Under the pieces are notes generated by a model. That model saw nothing but the letters and a program-made list of their open reading frames with translations. It did not search any database and was not told the DNA's origin. From positions 2,232,001 to 2,296,000 of the forward strand of contig NZ_CP006880.1 of assembly GCF_000816845.1 (NCBI RefSeq): 64,000 nucleotides of DNA, written 5' to 3'. Positions 35,359 through 44,394 of the stretch are shown here, in pieces; positions within the stretch are counted from its first letter, which is position 1, and each line of letters starts with the position of its first letter. Made by a program: the position numbers and the translations under genes. The DNA is from Rhizobium gallicum bv. gallicum R602sp (lineage in GTDB: Bacteria; Pseudomonadota; Alphaproteobacteria; Rhizobiales; Rhizobiaceae).

Positions 35359-36051
35359 ATGGTAGAGCGTGACGGCTATGGGCAATTCTGTCCAGTATCA
35401 ATGGCCTCGGAAATCCTCTGCTCGCGTTGGACGACCTTGGTCGTTCGCGAGTTCCTTTGCGGATCGACGCGCTTTAATGAGTTGCGCCGCGGGTTACCAA
35501 AAATGTCCCCGGCACTCTTGTCAAAACGACTGAAAGAACTGGAACTATCGGGCGTCATCACGGTGACAAGGAGTGCGAACGGTATGTCCGAATACGAGCT
35601 CACGGCAGCGGGCGAAGAATTGAGACCTCTGATCATAGGTCTTGGAAATTGGGCTCAACGGTGGATGGAATCGCGACTTTCCTTGAAGAATCTCGACCCT
35701 TCTCTGCTCATGTGGGACATGCGGCGGAGCCTCGACACAAGAAGACTTCCGCCCCGCCGTTGTACGATACAGTTTCTGTACCCGGAGCTTTCGGCCGCGC
35801 AAAAGAGCTGGTGGCTTGTGGTCGAAAACGGAAAAGTCGATCTCTGTAACTTCGATCCGGGCTATGATGTAGACCTTCTCGTTGAAGGGTCGCTCCGTTC
35901 GATGACCGCAATTTGGATGGGCCTCACGACCATACGTCAGGAAACCGATGCAGAAACGCTGAAACTTGAAGGGGACAGGGCGCTCGCGCGCGACATGCAG
36001 GAATGGCTCGGTCTTAGTGTGTTCGCCAAAACTCCCCGGATGAGGGCTTAA
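35359..36051 (+). CDS. HxlR-family winged-helix regulator with C-terminal extension
   Basis: The protein has 230 residues from the ATG at 35359, with GGAGG five bases upstream. The HxlR domain occupies about residues 10-105: YGQFCPVSMASEILCSRWTTLVVREFLCGSTRFNELRRGLPKMSPALLSKRLKELE, including the conserved N-terminal Cys11 and the recognition helix. The last 110 residues (LYPELSAAQKSWWLVVENGKVDLCNFDPGYDVDLLVEG) form an SCP2-like or ligand-binding extension seen in some longer family members. It probably represses the divergent flavoprotein gene. Confidence 0.82.
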   Translation: MVERDGYGQFCPVSMASEILCSRWTTLVVREFLCGSTRFNELRRGLPKMSPALLSKRLKELELSGVITVTRSANGMSEYELTAAGEELRPLIIGLGNWAQRWMESRLSLKNLDPSLLMWDMRRSLDTRRLPPRRCTIQFLYPELSAAQKSWWLVVENGKVDLCNFDPGYDVDLLVEGSLRSMTAIWMGLTTIRQETDAETLKLEGDRALARDMQEWLGLSVFAKTPRMRA

Positions 36052-36162
36052 ACTATCGAAGGCGAGAGGTTCTGACGGATACAACCGAGCAACGAAGACC
36101 CGTCACCCAGCCGGAAAATGGGCACGCACTCCTGCAGAAGCCGATGCCCGCTCTTGATGCTG

Positions 36163-36239
36163 TGGATGGCTCCTCCGCCGGCATCGCGATGTGCCATATT
36201 TGCGGTGTTGTTCAGGAACCGCATGGGAGGAGCCATCCA
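36163..36239 (+). promoter_or_regulatory. Perfect 14-bp inverted repeat covering the transposase ribosome binding site
   Basis: TGGATGGCTCCTCC at 36163-36176 is the exact reverse complement of GGAGGAGCCATCCA at 36226-36239, with a 49-base loop. The right arm contains the GGAGG ribosome binding site and the first base of the ATG. A transcript starting upstream would fold so that translation is blocked, while one starting inside the loop would be free. Confidence 0.7.
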
Positions 36240-37273
36240 TGGAAGAGATTACCACGATTGGACTCGACATTGCTAAGTCGGTGTTCCAGGTGCACGCCAT
36301 TTCCGCGACCGGCACGGTCGTCATCCGCCGACAGTTGAAGCGCCGCTTTGTTCTTCAGTTCTTCGCGAGCCTCAAACCCTGCCTCGTGGGCATAGAAGCC
36401 TGCGCAACCGCGCATCATTGGGGTCGAGAGCTGGCAAATCTCGGGCACGAGGTCCGGCTGATGCCGCCGCGCTATGTGAAGCCTTACGTCAAACGCAACA
36501 AGAACGATGCGGCGGATGCAGAGGCAATATGCGAGGCGGTGACACGGCCGAACATGCGGTTTGTGCCGATCAAGACAGCCGATCAACAATCGATCCTGAT
36601 GCTTCATCGGACCCGCATGCTGTTCATTCGCCAGCGGACTATGACCATCAATGCTGTTCGCGCCCATCTCGCCGAGTTCGGCATTGTTGCGGGGATCGGT
36701 CGTAATGGACTGCTTGAGCTTCTCCATCTCATTCGGAAGGGCGAGAAACCTGAGATACCGGCGGAGGCATGTTTATGTCTTGCCGCTTTAGCGGACCAAG
36801 TCGACCTCTTGAAGCAGCGTATACTGGAAATGGATCGGCAAATCATGAGGTGGCACCGCGCTCACGAACTCAGTCGTAAGCTCGAAGGAATTCCAGGTGT
36901 TGGTCCATTGGTGGCAACAGCACTGGCTGCCAGTATTCCCGATCCCAGCGTCTTTCGTTCCGGTCGTGATCTGAGTGCCTGGATTGGCTTAGTCCCGAAA
37001 CAAAACTCTAGTGGAGGCAAGGAGAAACTCGGTGGGATCAGCAAGGCCGGGAATCGATATCTGAGGCAGCTATTGGTGGTCGGCGCGTTGGCGGTGATCA
37101 AGAGAGCGAAGCTATTGGGCTACGCCCGCCATCCTTGGCTGGTCTCACTGATGGAGCGCCGTTCGGCAAAGGTCGCGGCGGTAGCACTCGCCAACAAGAT
37201 AGCGCGGATTGCCTGGGCGATGATGAGCCGCAACGAACCCTATCGAGCAATCCCGGTCACCGCCGAAAGGTGA
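36239..37273 (+). CDS. IS110-family transposase (DEDD recombinase)
   Basis: The protein has 344 residues from the ATG at 36239, with GGAGG eight bases upstream. The RuvC-like part shows TIGLDIAKSVFQVHA, LVGIEACATAHHWGRELA near 60 and KRNKNDAADAEAICEA near 95. The C-terminal domain shows IPGVGPLVATALAASIPD near 222, DLSAWIGLVPKQNSSGGKEK and ISKAGNRYLRQLLVVGA. The gene appears intact. An upstream in-frame start at 36191 would lie inside the hairpin loop and is unlikely. Confidence 0.9.
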   Translation: MEEITTIGLDIAKSVFQVHAISATGTVVIRRQLKRRFVLQFFASLKPCLVGIEACATAHHWGRELANLGHEVRLMPPRYVKPYVKRNKNDAADAEAICEAVTRPNMRFVPIKTADQQSILMLHRTRMLFIRQRTMTINAVRAHLAEFGIVAGIGRNGLLELLHLIRKGEKPEIPAEACLCLAALADQVDLLKQRILEMDRQIMRWHRAHELSRKLEGIPGVGPLVATALAASIPDPSVFRSGRDLSAWIGLVPKQNSSGGKEKLGGISKAGNRYLRQLLVVGALAVIKRAKLLGYARHPWLVSLMERRSAKVAAVALANKIARIAWAMMSRNEPYRAIPVTAER

Positions 37274-37534
37274 AACACGGCGCAAGCGTCGTGAACGTCT
37301 TTGGTAAGAGCAGGAGACTTATAACGCACCTACGCCAGTCGGCCCAAGGAGAGGGACAACCCACTATGCGCCAGGCGCTTCGAGCGCGGGCTTTTGACCG
37401 GGACCCAATCCGCGGAGAGCATTATGGCCAGCGGCCTGTTTCTGTGCCGCATCCAAAGGCCGGACACATGGCAGCTCCGACCAGCAATGTGCAAAAAAGT
37501 CTACAAAACTCTTGCCAAACCGGAGCCGTCCACA

Positions 37535-37554
37535 CATGGCGCATTTGCGCCATG
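37535..37554. repeat. Short perfect hairpin in the IS right flank
   Basis: CATGGCGCA and TGCGCCATG are separated by TT, a 9-bp stem with a 2-base loop. It lies 260 bases after the transposase stop, within the stretch expected to encode the bridge RNA or form the right end. Confidence 0.6.
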
Positions 37555-37657
37555 ACCACGCTCGGCCCAAAGCCACCATTGACTGCACCTGGCTCTTGCA
37601 CGCTCCAAGCTGTTGGAAAGGCCGGGCCGGAGAGTGGTGCGCACATCCTAAGGTCAA

Positions 37658-38551
37658 CTACTGGGGCGCAGAGCACCGATCGGCTGGTTCAACCGTTGCG
37701 ACAATGCGCTCTATCGCCGCTGCCAGGGAGATCGTGCCGCGCCGGTGCTCGCTGCCGTCCTGGCGCGTGAACAGGCCGTTGGCGATGCCCTCATACATAC
37801 CGAGAAGCGCACCCGCCACCTCCTCGGGCACGCCTTCCTCGGCAAGAAGCACGGCGCGACCCTCCGGCGGGACCAGCATCGGCACCACTGGGCGGTCGAG
37901 AACTTCCGCGAAGGCCGACGCCACATTACCGGCGCTCCAGTCTTCCGGTCCGGCCAGTTCCACGACGCGCTTCCCGGTCCAGTCCTCGCGGAGCAGGGCT
38001 GCCGCAGTGCGCCCGACATCGATCGTACTCACCATTGGAATCTCCTGAGAGGGTTCGAGGAAGGTCGGGAGCAGGCCTTCAGACACGGCGGTTCCTGCCA
38101 CCTCGCTCCACGTCTCGACAAAATAGCCGGATCGCAGGAAGGCGATCGCCGGTGCCACGCCGGCAAGCCGCGCCTCGAACCTGTTGAGGGTCGCGATGAC
38201 GCCAGTGCCCGAAGCATGCTGCGCTCCGATCGACGACAGGACGACGGCCTTGGGCAGATGCGTCCGCCGTGCGGCATCGGCGAGCGCAGCACCGAGTTCG
38301 TCCGTGCGTGCATACGGATCACCTCTCACCGGCGGCGGATTGAGCAGGAACGCGCCCGACGCGCCTTTCAGCGCATCGGCTAAGGCCTCGGTATCCTCGA
38401 TGTTCGCGACGACGACCGCAGCGCCGAGAGCCGTCCATTTTTCACCCTGTCCCGGGTGACGCACGACGACACGCACGGCCTCGCCGTGTTCGATGAGGGC
38501 GCGCGCTGTCTCGCCACCAGCGCGCCCATTTGCTCCAAGCACAACATACAT
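37658..38551 (-). CDS. NmrA-like NAD(P)-binding protein (atypical SDR)
   Basis: The protein has 297 residues from the ATG at 38551, behind a GGAGAAG ribosome binding site. The N-terminal dinucleotide motif MYVVLGANGRAGGETARALI, then VVVANIEDTEALADALKGASGAF near 47, AVVLSSIGAQHASGTG near 92, and FLRSGYFVETW near 121 match NmrA/HSCARG-type proteins. These sense redox state or reduce quinones. It diverges from a LysR gene 83 bases away, which probably regulates it. Confidence 0.82.
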   Translation of the reverse strand: MYVVLGANGRAGGETARALIEHGEAVRVVVRHPGQGEKWTALGAAVVVANIEDTEALADALKGASGAFLLNPPPVRGDPYARTDELGAALADAARRTHLPKAVVLSSIGAQHASGTGVIATLNRFEARLAGVAPAIAFLRSGYFVETWSEVAGTAVSEGLLPTFLEPSQEIPMVSTIDVGRTAAALLREDWTGKRVVELAGPEDWSAGNVASAFAEVLDRPVVPMLVPPEGRAVLLAEEGVPEEVAGALLGMYEGIANGLFTRQDGSEHRRGTISLAAAIERIVATVEPADRCSAPQ

Positions 38552-38634
38552 GACTTCTTCTCCATTGGTTGGTCGATCGAGAGACGATAGACGGGGGATT
38601 TCCATGCGTCCAATGCATGCGGTATATAGTCAGT

Positions 38635-39567
38635 ATGCGTGAAACGGATTTACGGCAGATCGATCTCAACCTGCTAGTAGCGCTCGATGCGCTGCTGACC
38701 GAAATGAACGTCACACGGGCAGCCCACCGGCTCGGCATGAGCCAGCCGGCTGCAAGCCGTGCTTTGGGGCGATTGCGCGCGCTGTTTGCGGATGCACTCC
38801 TGGTCGATGGGCCGGGCGGTTACATCCCTAGCGCCCGCGCTGAGGAGGTGCGCCCCGTTCTGCGCCGACTCCTGGCCGGCATCGGCGAGATGCTGGAGGC
38901 GAATCCGTTCGATCCCGCGACGGCGATGGGTCAAGTTCGGCTTCTGATGCCCGATCTTCAGGCCGCCGCGCTCGCGCCGCATTTGCTCGCCCGCCTCGCA
39001 CGCGAGGCACCGTCCGTTGATCTTGACATCGTCGCGCCAGGCGCGAACGGAATGAAAGCGCTGGAGCACGATGACGCGGATGCGATGGTCGCGCTCATCG
39101 ACGAAGCACCCGCCGGCATCCACCGCCGCCGCCTCTATGACGAAAAACTTGTGACATTGATGCGCGCGGATCATCCGGCCGCTATCGGAAAACTCACCCT
39201 CGACCGCTTTCTGGCGCTTGAGCATATAGTGGTCAGCATCACCGGCGTCGGGCCTGCACCCGTCGATGAGGTGCTTTCGCGCATGGGGCGGAAGCGAAGG
39301 GTAAAGCTGCGCGTGCCGAACTTCTTTGCAGCGGTGGAGATAGCCGCCCGCTCAGACCTGATCATGACCCTGCCGTCGAGCCTGGCGCGATCCGCCGCCG
39401 ACATGAGGCGCTTCGTGTCGCGGCCGCCGCCCCTCGATCTTGGCAGCTTCACGATGAGTCTCGCCTGGCACGCGCGTCAGCAGGACACCCCCAGGCACAT
39501 CTGGTTGAGGCGCGCCATTGTCGCGGCGGCGGCGGATATGTCATCGGCCGCTGAATCTGACCGCTGA
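38635..39567 (+). CDS. LysR-family transcriptional regulator
   Basis: The protein has 310 residues from the ATG at 38635. The helix-turn-helix lies at about 5-65 (QIDLNLLVALDALLTEMNVTRAAHRLGMSQPAASRALGRLRALF), followed by a periplasmic-binding-protein-like effector domain. It is transcribed divergently from the NmrA-like gene. The 83-base region between them contains repeated ATGC-rich strings (CATGCGTCC, CATGCGG, TATGCGTG) that may be part of its binding site. The inducer is unknown. Confidence 0.88.
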   Translation: MRETDLRQIDLNLLVALDALLTEMNVTRAAHRLGMSQPAASRALGRLRALFADALLVDGPGGYIPSARAEEVRPVLRRLLAGIGEMLEANPFDPATAMGQVRLLMPDLQAAALAPHLLARLAREAPSVDLDIVAPGANGMKALEHDDADAMVALIDEAPAGIHRRRLYDEKLVTLMRADHPAAIGKLTLDRFLALEHIVVSITGVGPAPVDEVLSRMGRKRRVKLRVPNFFAAVEIAARSDLIMTLPSSLARSAADMRRFVSRPPPLDLGSFTMSLAWHARQQDTPRHIWLRRAIVAAAADMSSAAESDR

Positions 39568-39605
39568 GTCCGCAAAGCGGGCCATCTGTCGCGCAACTCC
39601 TAGAT

Positions 39606-40010
39606 TTATGCACTATTCGCTGGCGGTTGCACTGGAAGGAAGCTCATAGGAACGAGGCGGGTATACCGATCGGGGCCATCTGATTGCCCAGGATCATAGA
39701 AAATGCGGTTATTGGCGTCGTAGAGGATAAAGTGGTCTTTTTCGACATGGACGACCGCTACCCCGCAAACATCGGCCCAGCTCACTGCCTTGCATAATCC
39801 GCCAGTATGCCAGCCCAATTCGGTTAGGACGCCAAGCAGTTCCTTCCACGTTGTGTAATGATTGGTCTGATCGCCCCAATCGATCATGCTGGCAATTTGG
39901 TCGTAGGGTTTGCCCGTCAGCATCTGCAAGACGAAAACGCCGCAGCCATCATCCCTTGGACATTGCGTGATAAATTTGAAGCGGACCTTATGGGCTGCGG
40001 GTTGTGTCAA
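39606..40010 (-). CDS. Small papain-like/C39-like cysteine peptidase-like protein
   Basis: The protein has 134 residues starting at a TTG (40010), because a stop codon lies two codons upstream and the next Met would remove the key cysteine region. FITQCPRDDGCGVFVLQMLTG near 13 resembles the active-site Cys helix of papain-like folds. VVHVEKDHFILYDANNRIFYDPGQ near 87 supplies a His and Asp pair in the order expected for peptidase family C39 or related bacterial effectors. No signal peptide or leader is seen. Activity and partner are unknown. Confidence 0.5.
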   Translation of the reverse strand: MTQPAAHKVRFKFITQCPRDDGCGVFVLQMLTGKPYDQIASMIDWGDQTNHYTTWKELLGVLTELGWHTGGLCKAVSWADVCGVAVVHVEKDHFILYDANNRIFYDPGQSDGPDRYTRLVPMSFLPVQPPANSA

Positions 40011-40147
40011 CGCTCAGGTCCTTAATTCACTTCCATAAAATAGGGTTAAGCGACCTCACTTTGCAACAGCGCTTATCGCTGTCCGCTCTCCTCATAGGAT
40101 CTAAACGATCCGCATATTTTTCGTTCATCGTCCGCAGACACACAGCA

Positions 40148-40674
40148 TCACTCATCGATGGCCTCGCCGACGCACACGGTCAAAGTCTCGGCAAATTCTG
40201 TGACCGCCTGACGGTTGGATAGCAGGAGTTTTGGACCGGAGAACTCTGCAAACAATCGCCCGTGCACCTGAAATGAATTCCAGTTGTTCGTCCGAATCCT
40301 GTACTCGGCCACCCATTTCAGGAGGTCATCGAATTGCGTTCTCGTCTCGCCGCCTTGAATACCCCTTTCTTTGAAACTCTCGACGCACTCTTCCTCTGGC
40401 AGATCGATCCAAATGAGTGTCGTCACCCGATCAAGGACCATATTCACGAGCTGGCCGTAGACACCTTCCATGATCCAGCTGTCGGCTTGGGCCGCCCCCG
40501 TGGCCCTTTTGTCTCTAAGAACCCTGCCGCGAGCAATGCCGACGCGGCCGGGCTCCCAGTGCATGTCATCAAGATGAATGACCGTATGGTTAAATCGCGC
40601 AGGCGGCGGGCAACGAGAATCCGCTCGAAGGCTGATGATGCGTCTTCCATTGCCGCCTTTTTCATTGGCTGCAC
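40148..40674 (-). pseudogene. Degenerate adenylate kinase-like P-loop protein
   Basis: The 3' part reads VIHLDDMHWEPGRVGIARGR, GAAQADSWIMEGVYGQLVNM and TTLIWIDLPEEECVESFKER, a clear match to small P-loop kinase-like ATPases. Upstream, the expected GxxGxGKST loop is missing. Instead two frames share traces (ERILVARRLRD in one, FNHTVIHLDD in the other), indicating a frameshift and deletion near 40590-40660. An alternative is a short functional protein starting at the GTG/ATG near 40564. Confidence 0.55.
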
Positions 40675-40884
40675 GGCTGAGATTTTATAACTTTAGAGGG
40701 AGATATCGGTCGGCTGCAAATTAAAATTGAAACCGTCATTTTGAAGCAGTTGCGGTCGCGCACCGGCCCGAAAGCCGGATTTCGCCCCGGCACTTACGGC
40801 GCCGCGGTCCCAGGTAATTTTGGTGCCGCCGATGATCAGCATTACAGCGGCACCTGGCGTTTCATCCATTCCGGTGCTCACCGG

Positions 40885-42327
40885 TCAGCCGGCGGCGCGC
40901 ATTTCCGCCTGTGGCTGCACATTCTGGTTCATGCGGAACAGATTTTGAGGATCGTAACGCCGCTTGATCTCCGTCAGACGTTTGTAGTTGCCGCCATAGG
41001 CCGCTTCAACACGATCGCTTTCATCCTCCGGCATAAAATTGATGTAGGCTGTGCCGATGGCGTGCTTCTTCGTTGCCTCGAATAGCTCGCGTGCCCAGCC
41101 GATGCACGTGCTGTCCATCGATTTCTCGCGCCAGCGCGCATGAACGTTCATGACGAAATGCGAGTTGCGCTGGGGAAAAGCCGTATCCTCCACTGCGATG
41201 CGGCCCGCTGCGCCGCCCACATGGCCAATGAAGATCTCGCATTCCGGCCCCGGCAGCTTGCGGACGGCATCGAGGAGAACTGCAATCGTCGCATCCGAGA
41301 GCTCTGCGAAATCCTGGCTCTTCCAATAGTTGCGCGCACCTGGCGTCAGCAGCGGGTCGAATGCCTGTTGCCAGCCGGCAAAAGGTGTCGGACCGACAAC
41401 ATCGGCAATCGGATTGCCGATATCACGCAGCGCCGCGGCAGCGACTTTGCCCGCTTCGATGTCGCCGCAATGGCACATGGCGAGTGCAAGGATTTCCCTG
41501 CCGTGCCATTCGGCGGGCAGGAAAGGCAGCGGCGGTGCCTTGCGCATGACCGCCCAGCATGTGAGCTCGTCCGGCGCCGTTTCGAGCACCTGGCGATATT
41601 GCCTGAGCACCATTTCCGCGTCGGCAAAGGGATGAACGACCAGACCTGCCAGAACCTCGCCCGGCAGATCGTGGAGCCGGAACTCAAACGAAGTTACGAC
41701 GCCGAAATTGCCGCCGCCGCCGCGCAGCGCCCAAAACAGATCCGGCTCTTCGTTCTCGCTCACGCGTACCAGCTTGCCTTCAGCGGTTACGACCTCCATC
41801 GAGATGATATTATCAATGGTCAGGCCGAACTTGCGTGTAAGCCAGCCGAAACCGCCACCAAGTGTCAGCCCGGCAATGCCGGTCGTGGAATTGATCCCGG
41901 TCGGCAGAGCCAGCCCGAAAGCCTGTGTTTCGTTATCGACATCGGCAAGCGTTGCGCCCGGCTCGACCCGCAAACGCCGTGTGCCCGGGTCGACCCTTAC
42001 CGATTTCATCGGCGACAGATCAATGACCAGGCCGCCTTCACAGACAGCATTGCCGGCGATGTTGTGCCCACCACCGCGGACCGCCAAAAGAAGATTGTTT
42101 TCGCGCGCGAACCGGACGGATCTCATAACGTCGGCAGCACCAGCGCAGCGCACGATGAGACCCGGCCGCCGGTCAATCATCCCATTCCATATGGCCCGCG
42201 CCTCGTCGTAATCGGCGTCCGTTCCCGTGAGCAATCTGCCCCGCAGACCTGCCGCGAAGGCATCAAGCGCAACGTCAGTCATGGCCGTTTGGCCCTTCTG
42301 CAGGGTCGTAAGGTTCAAGTTGTCCAT
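40885..42327 (-). CDS. FAD-linked oxidase, berberine bridge enzyme-like
   Basis: The protein has 480 residues from the ATG at 42327, with GGAGG five bases upstream. The FAD-binding PCMH domain has LLLAVRGGGHNIAGNAVCEGG near 80, with the histidine that usually carries covalent FAD, and STTGIAGLTLGGGFGWLTRKFGLTIDN near 150. The C-terminal BBE motif is visible as AAYGGNYKRLTEIKRRYDPQNLFRMNQN near 440. Family members oxidise sugars, alcohols or alkaloids in two-electron steps with oxygen. The gene diverges from queC but is unlikely to be related in function. Confidence 0.88.
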   Translation of the reverse strand: MDNLNLTTLQKGQTAMTDVALDAFAAGLRGRLLTGTDADYDEARAIWNGMIDRRPGLIVRCAGAADVMRSVRFARENNLLLAVRGGGHNIAGNAVCEGGLVIDLSPMKSVRVDPGTRRLRVEPGATLADVDNETQAFGLALPTGINSTTGIAGLTLGGGFGWLTRKFGLTIDNIISMEVVTAEGKLVRVSENEEPDLFWALRGGGGNFGVVTSFEFRLHDLPGEVLAGLVVHPFADAEMVLRQYRQVLETAPDELTCWAVMRKAPPLPFLPAEWHGREILALAMCHCGDIEAGKVAAAALRDIGNPIADVVGPTPFAGWQQAFDPLLTPGARNYWKSQDFAELSDATIAVLLDAVRKLPGPECEIFIGHVGGAAGRIAVEDTAFPQRNSHFVMNVHARWREKSMDSTCIGWARELFEATKKHAIGTAYINFMPEDESDRVEAAYGGNYKRLTEIKRRYDPQNLFRMNQNVQPQAEMRAAG

Positions 42328-42409
42328 GAATTCCTCCCCAAGGCGGCGGAGCCCCGTTCCGCCGTGGCAGCATTTTGCGCTTCGTTCCTTCGTTACGCAA
42401 GATAATGCT

Positions 42410-42451
42410 AATAAACTTTCCAGCCGGGACCCTTCACAAGCTGGGTTTATT
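42410..42451 (+). promoter_or_regulatory. Structured element in the queC leader
   Basis: AATAAAC (42410-42416) pairs with GTTTATT (42445-42451), and CCAGC (42420-42424) pairs with GCTGG (42440-42444). This gives a two-part stem with a 3-base bulge on one side and a 15-base loop. It lies 64-105 bases before the queC start. It does not match the preQ1-I consensus I know, so its role is unproven. Confidence 0.45.
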
Positions 42452-42514
42452 GCTTTAGAAGCGCTGCCGTAATCCGGTCGCAGCCCACCCGGTCAAAACA
42501 AGGGATCAACCATC

Positions 42515-43225
42515 ATGAAAACTATCGTCATCTGCTCCGGCGGATTGGACTCCGTTTCGCTTGCGCACAAGGTTGCCGCGGAACACCAACTCATTGGCCT
42601 TCTCTCCTTCGATTACGGACAGCGGCACCGCAAGGAACTCGATTTCGCGGCTGCGTGCGCCAAACGCCTCGGTGTGCCCCATCAGATCATCGACATCACG
42701 AACATAGGCAGCCATCTGACGGGATCGGCGCTGACCGACGACATCGATGTTCCGGATGGACATTATGCCGAAGAGACGATGAAGGCGACCGTCGTTCCGA
42801 ACCGCAACGCCATCATGCTTGCCATTGCCTTCGGGCTTGCGGCGGCGCAGAAGGCCGACGCGGTCGCAGTCGCTGTGCATGGCGGGGACCACTTCATTTA
42901 TCCGGACTGCCGGCCAGGTTTCATCCAGTCCTTCCAGGACATGCAGAACCAGGCGCTCGACGGCTATGCCAACGTTTCACTTTTTGCACCTTACGTCACC
43001 GTCTCGAAAGCCGACATCGTAATCGATGGCGCCAGGAACGGCACTCGGTTCGCAGAGACCTGGTCGTGCTACAAGGGCGGTTCGCGCCACTGCGGCCGCT
43101 GCGGCACCTGCGTCGAACGGCGCGAAGCGTTCCATCTGGCCGGCATAGACGATCCGACGGACTACGAGGACGCGGACTTCTGGGTGGCCGCAACCGCGGG
43201 CTTTGCTGCCGAAGAGGTGAAATAA
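42515..43225 (+). CDS. queC: 7-cyano-7-deazaguanine synthase QueC
   Basis: The protein has 236 residues. The ATP-pyrophosphatase loop SGGLDSVSLAHKVA lies at 8-21, LLSFDYGQRHRKELDFA near 30, and the C-terminal zinc cysteines in CYKGGSRHCGRCGTCVERREAF near 188. QueC turns 7-carboxy-7-deazaguanine into preQ0 with ATP and ammonia. The stop overlaps the queD ATG by one base, so queC, queD and queE form a tight operon. A hairpin element lies in the leader. Confidence 0.95.
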   Translation: MKTIVICSGGLDSVSLAHKVAAEHQLIGLLSFDYGQRHRKELDFAAACAKRLGVPHQIIDITNIGSHLTGSALTDDIDVPDGHYAEETMKATVVPNRNAIMLAIAFGLAAAQKADAVAVAVHGGDHFIYPDCRPGFIQSFQDMQNQALDGYANVSLFAPYVTVSKADIVIDGARNGTRFAETWSCYKGGSRHCGRCGTCVERREAFHLAGIDDPTDYEDADFWVAATAGFAAEEVK

Positions 43226-43581
43226 TGTTCCGCATCACCAAGGAATTTCATTTCTCCGCCTCGCACCGGCTCACAACTCTGCCCGCCGACCATCAATGCG
43301 GCCGCCTTCACGGACACAATTACGTCGTGGAGGTGGAACTTTCAGCAGCAACCCTCAACAGCCACGGATTTGTCCGCGATTACCACGAGCTTGCGCCGCT
43401 GAAGTCCTATATTGACGAGTCCTTCGACCATCGACACCTGAACGAGGTCCTCGGTCATGATCAGGTGACGGCTGAGTGTCTGGCGAAGCATTTCTACGAT
43501 TGGTGCAAGGATCGCCTGCCGGAAACCTCGGCAGTGCGCGTCAGCGAGACGCCGAAGACCTGGGCGGAATACCGGCCATGA
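43225..43581 (+). CDS. queD: 6-carboxytetrahydropterin synthase QueD
   Basis: The protein has 118 residues. Zinc histidines and the catalytic cysteine are visible: FHFSASHRL (His14), CGRLHGHNY with Cys25, His29 and His31, and the later FDHRHLNEV region. ETPKTWAEY at the C-terminus fits the family. QueD converts dihydroneopterin triphosphate to carboxytetrahydropterin, the substrate of QueE encoded next. It overlaps queC by one base and queE by four. Confidence 0.95.
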   Translation: MFRITKEFHFSASHRLTTLPADHQCGRLHGHNYVVEVELSAATLNSHGFVRDYHELAPLKSYIDESFDHRHLNEVLGHDQVTAECLAKHFYDWCKDRLPETSAVRVSETPKTWAEYRP

Positions 43582-44315
43582 CCGTCGCCCGTGAGGCCCA
43601 GATCCGCGTCAGCGAAATCTTCGGGCCCACCATCCAGGGAGAAGGTGTTTTGATCGGCCTTCCGACCGTTTTTGTCAGGACGGGAGGCTGCGATTACCGT
43701 TGCTCATGGTGTGATACGCTGCATGCCGTCGACGGCGAGTACCGCGATCAATGGCGTCCGATGTCGGTCGACGATGTCTGGGAGGAGGTCTTGCGGCTAT
43801 CAGGCAACAAACCGCTCACGGTGTCGCTATCAGGAGGTAATCCGGCGATCCAACCGCTCGGGCCGTTGATAGAGCGCGGACACAGCCAGGGTTTCCGTTT
43901 CGCGCTGGAAAGCCAAGGCAGCATTGCCAAGAATTGGTTTGCCGATCTCGACGTTTTGGTCCTTAGCCCGAAGCCGCCGTCAAGCGGCATGGAGACCGAC
44001 TGGCGCGCGTTCGAGACCTGCCTGAAAATGGCTACCGAAAAGCCGCAGCTTGCACTGAAGTTCGTTGTGTTCGACGATGGTGATTACCTCTTTGCCCGGA
44101 CCGCCGCGGCACGATACCCGACGCTTCCGGTTTATCTTCAACCCGGCAATCATACGCCACCCCTGCCCACAGACGAAGAGGCACGCGTCGATATCGACGG
44201 CATCATGGACCGGATGCTCTGGCTAATCGACAAGGTAACGGAAGATCAGTGGTTCGAGGCGCGCGTGCTGCCGCAACTACATGTGCTTCTGTGGGGCAAC
44301 AAGCGCGGGGTCTGA
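43578..44315 (+). CDS. queE: 7-carboxy-7-deazaguanine synthase QueE
   Basis: The protein has 245 residues from the ATG at 43578, in a four-base overlap with queD. It is a radical SAM enzyme with the CX3CX2C cluster motif [10 protein letters not shown] (Cys38, Cys42, Cys45) after [12 protein letters not shown], the QueE signature. [13 protein letters not shown] near 88 also fits. It performs ring contraction to 7-carboxy-7-deazaguanine, which QueC then uses. No self-standing queF or tgt is present in the window. Confidence 0.94.
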   Translation: MTVAREAQIRVSEIFGPTIQGEGVLIGLPTVFVRTGGCDYRCSWCDTLHAVDGEYRDQWRPMSVDDVWEEVLRLSGNKPLTVSLSGGNPAIQPLGPLIERGHSQGFRFALESQGSIAKNWFADLDVLVLSPKPPSSGMETDWRAFETCLKMATEKPQLALKFVVFDDGDYLFARTAAARYPTLPVYLQPGNHTPPLPTDEEARVDIDGIMDRMLWLIDKVTEDQWFEARVLPQLHVLLWGNKRGV

Positions 44316-44394
44316 CGATTCCTTCGGTAACACCGGCGATGGCAACGCAAGCCTCAGCCATTCGTCGCCGATCCCGAGGCACAAAGGACATCGA

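Larger units (their letters stand above)
36105..37650 (+). mobile_element. IS110-family (IS1111-like) element, approximate limits
   Basis: A complete IS110-type transposase gene is flanked by about 130 bases on the left and 380 bases of non-coding DNA on the right. The long right flank resembles the IS1111 group, where the bridge RNA is expected downstream of the transposase gene. The ends are not defined by a target duplication, so the limits are estimates set by the stop codons of the neighbouring hxlR and nmrA genes. Confidence 0.6.

Noticed and set aside
41140..42405. A 421-codon plus-strand frame opposite the BBE-type gene
   Set aside because: It is antisense to a clear flavoprotein with all family motifs; long antisense frames are common at this base composition.
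42410..42451. preQ1 class I riboswitch upstream of queC
   Set aside because: The stem and loop do not carry the short C-rich loop and A-rich tail of that class; only an unclassified leader structure is reported.
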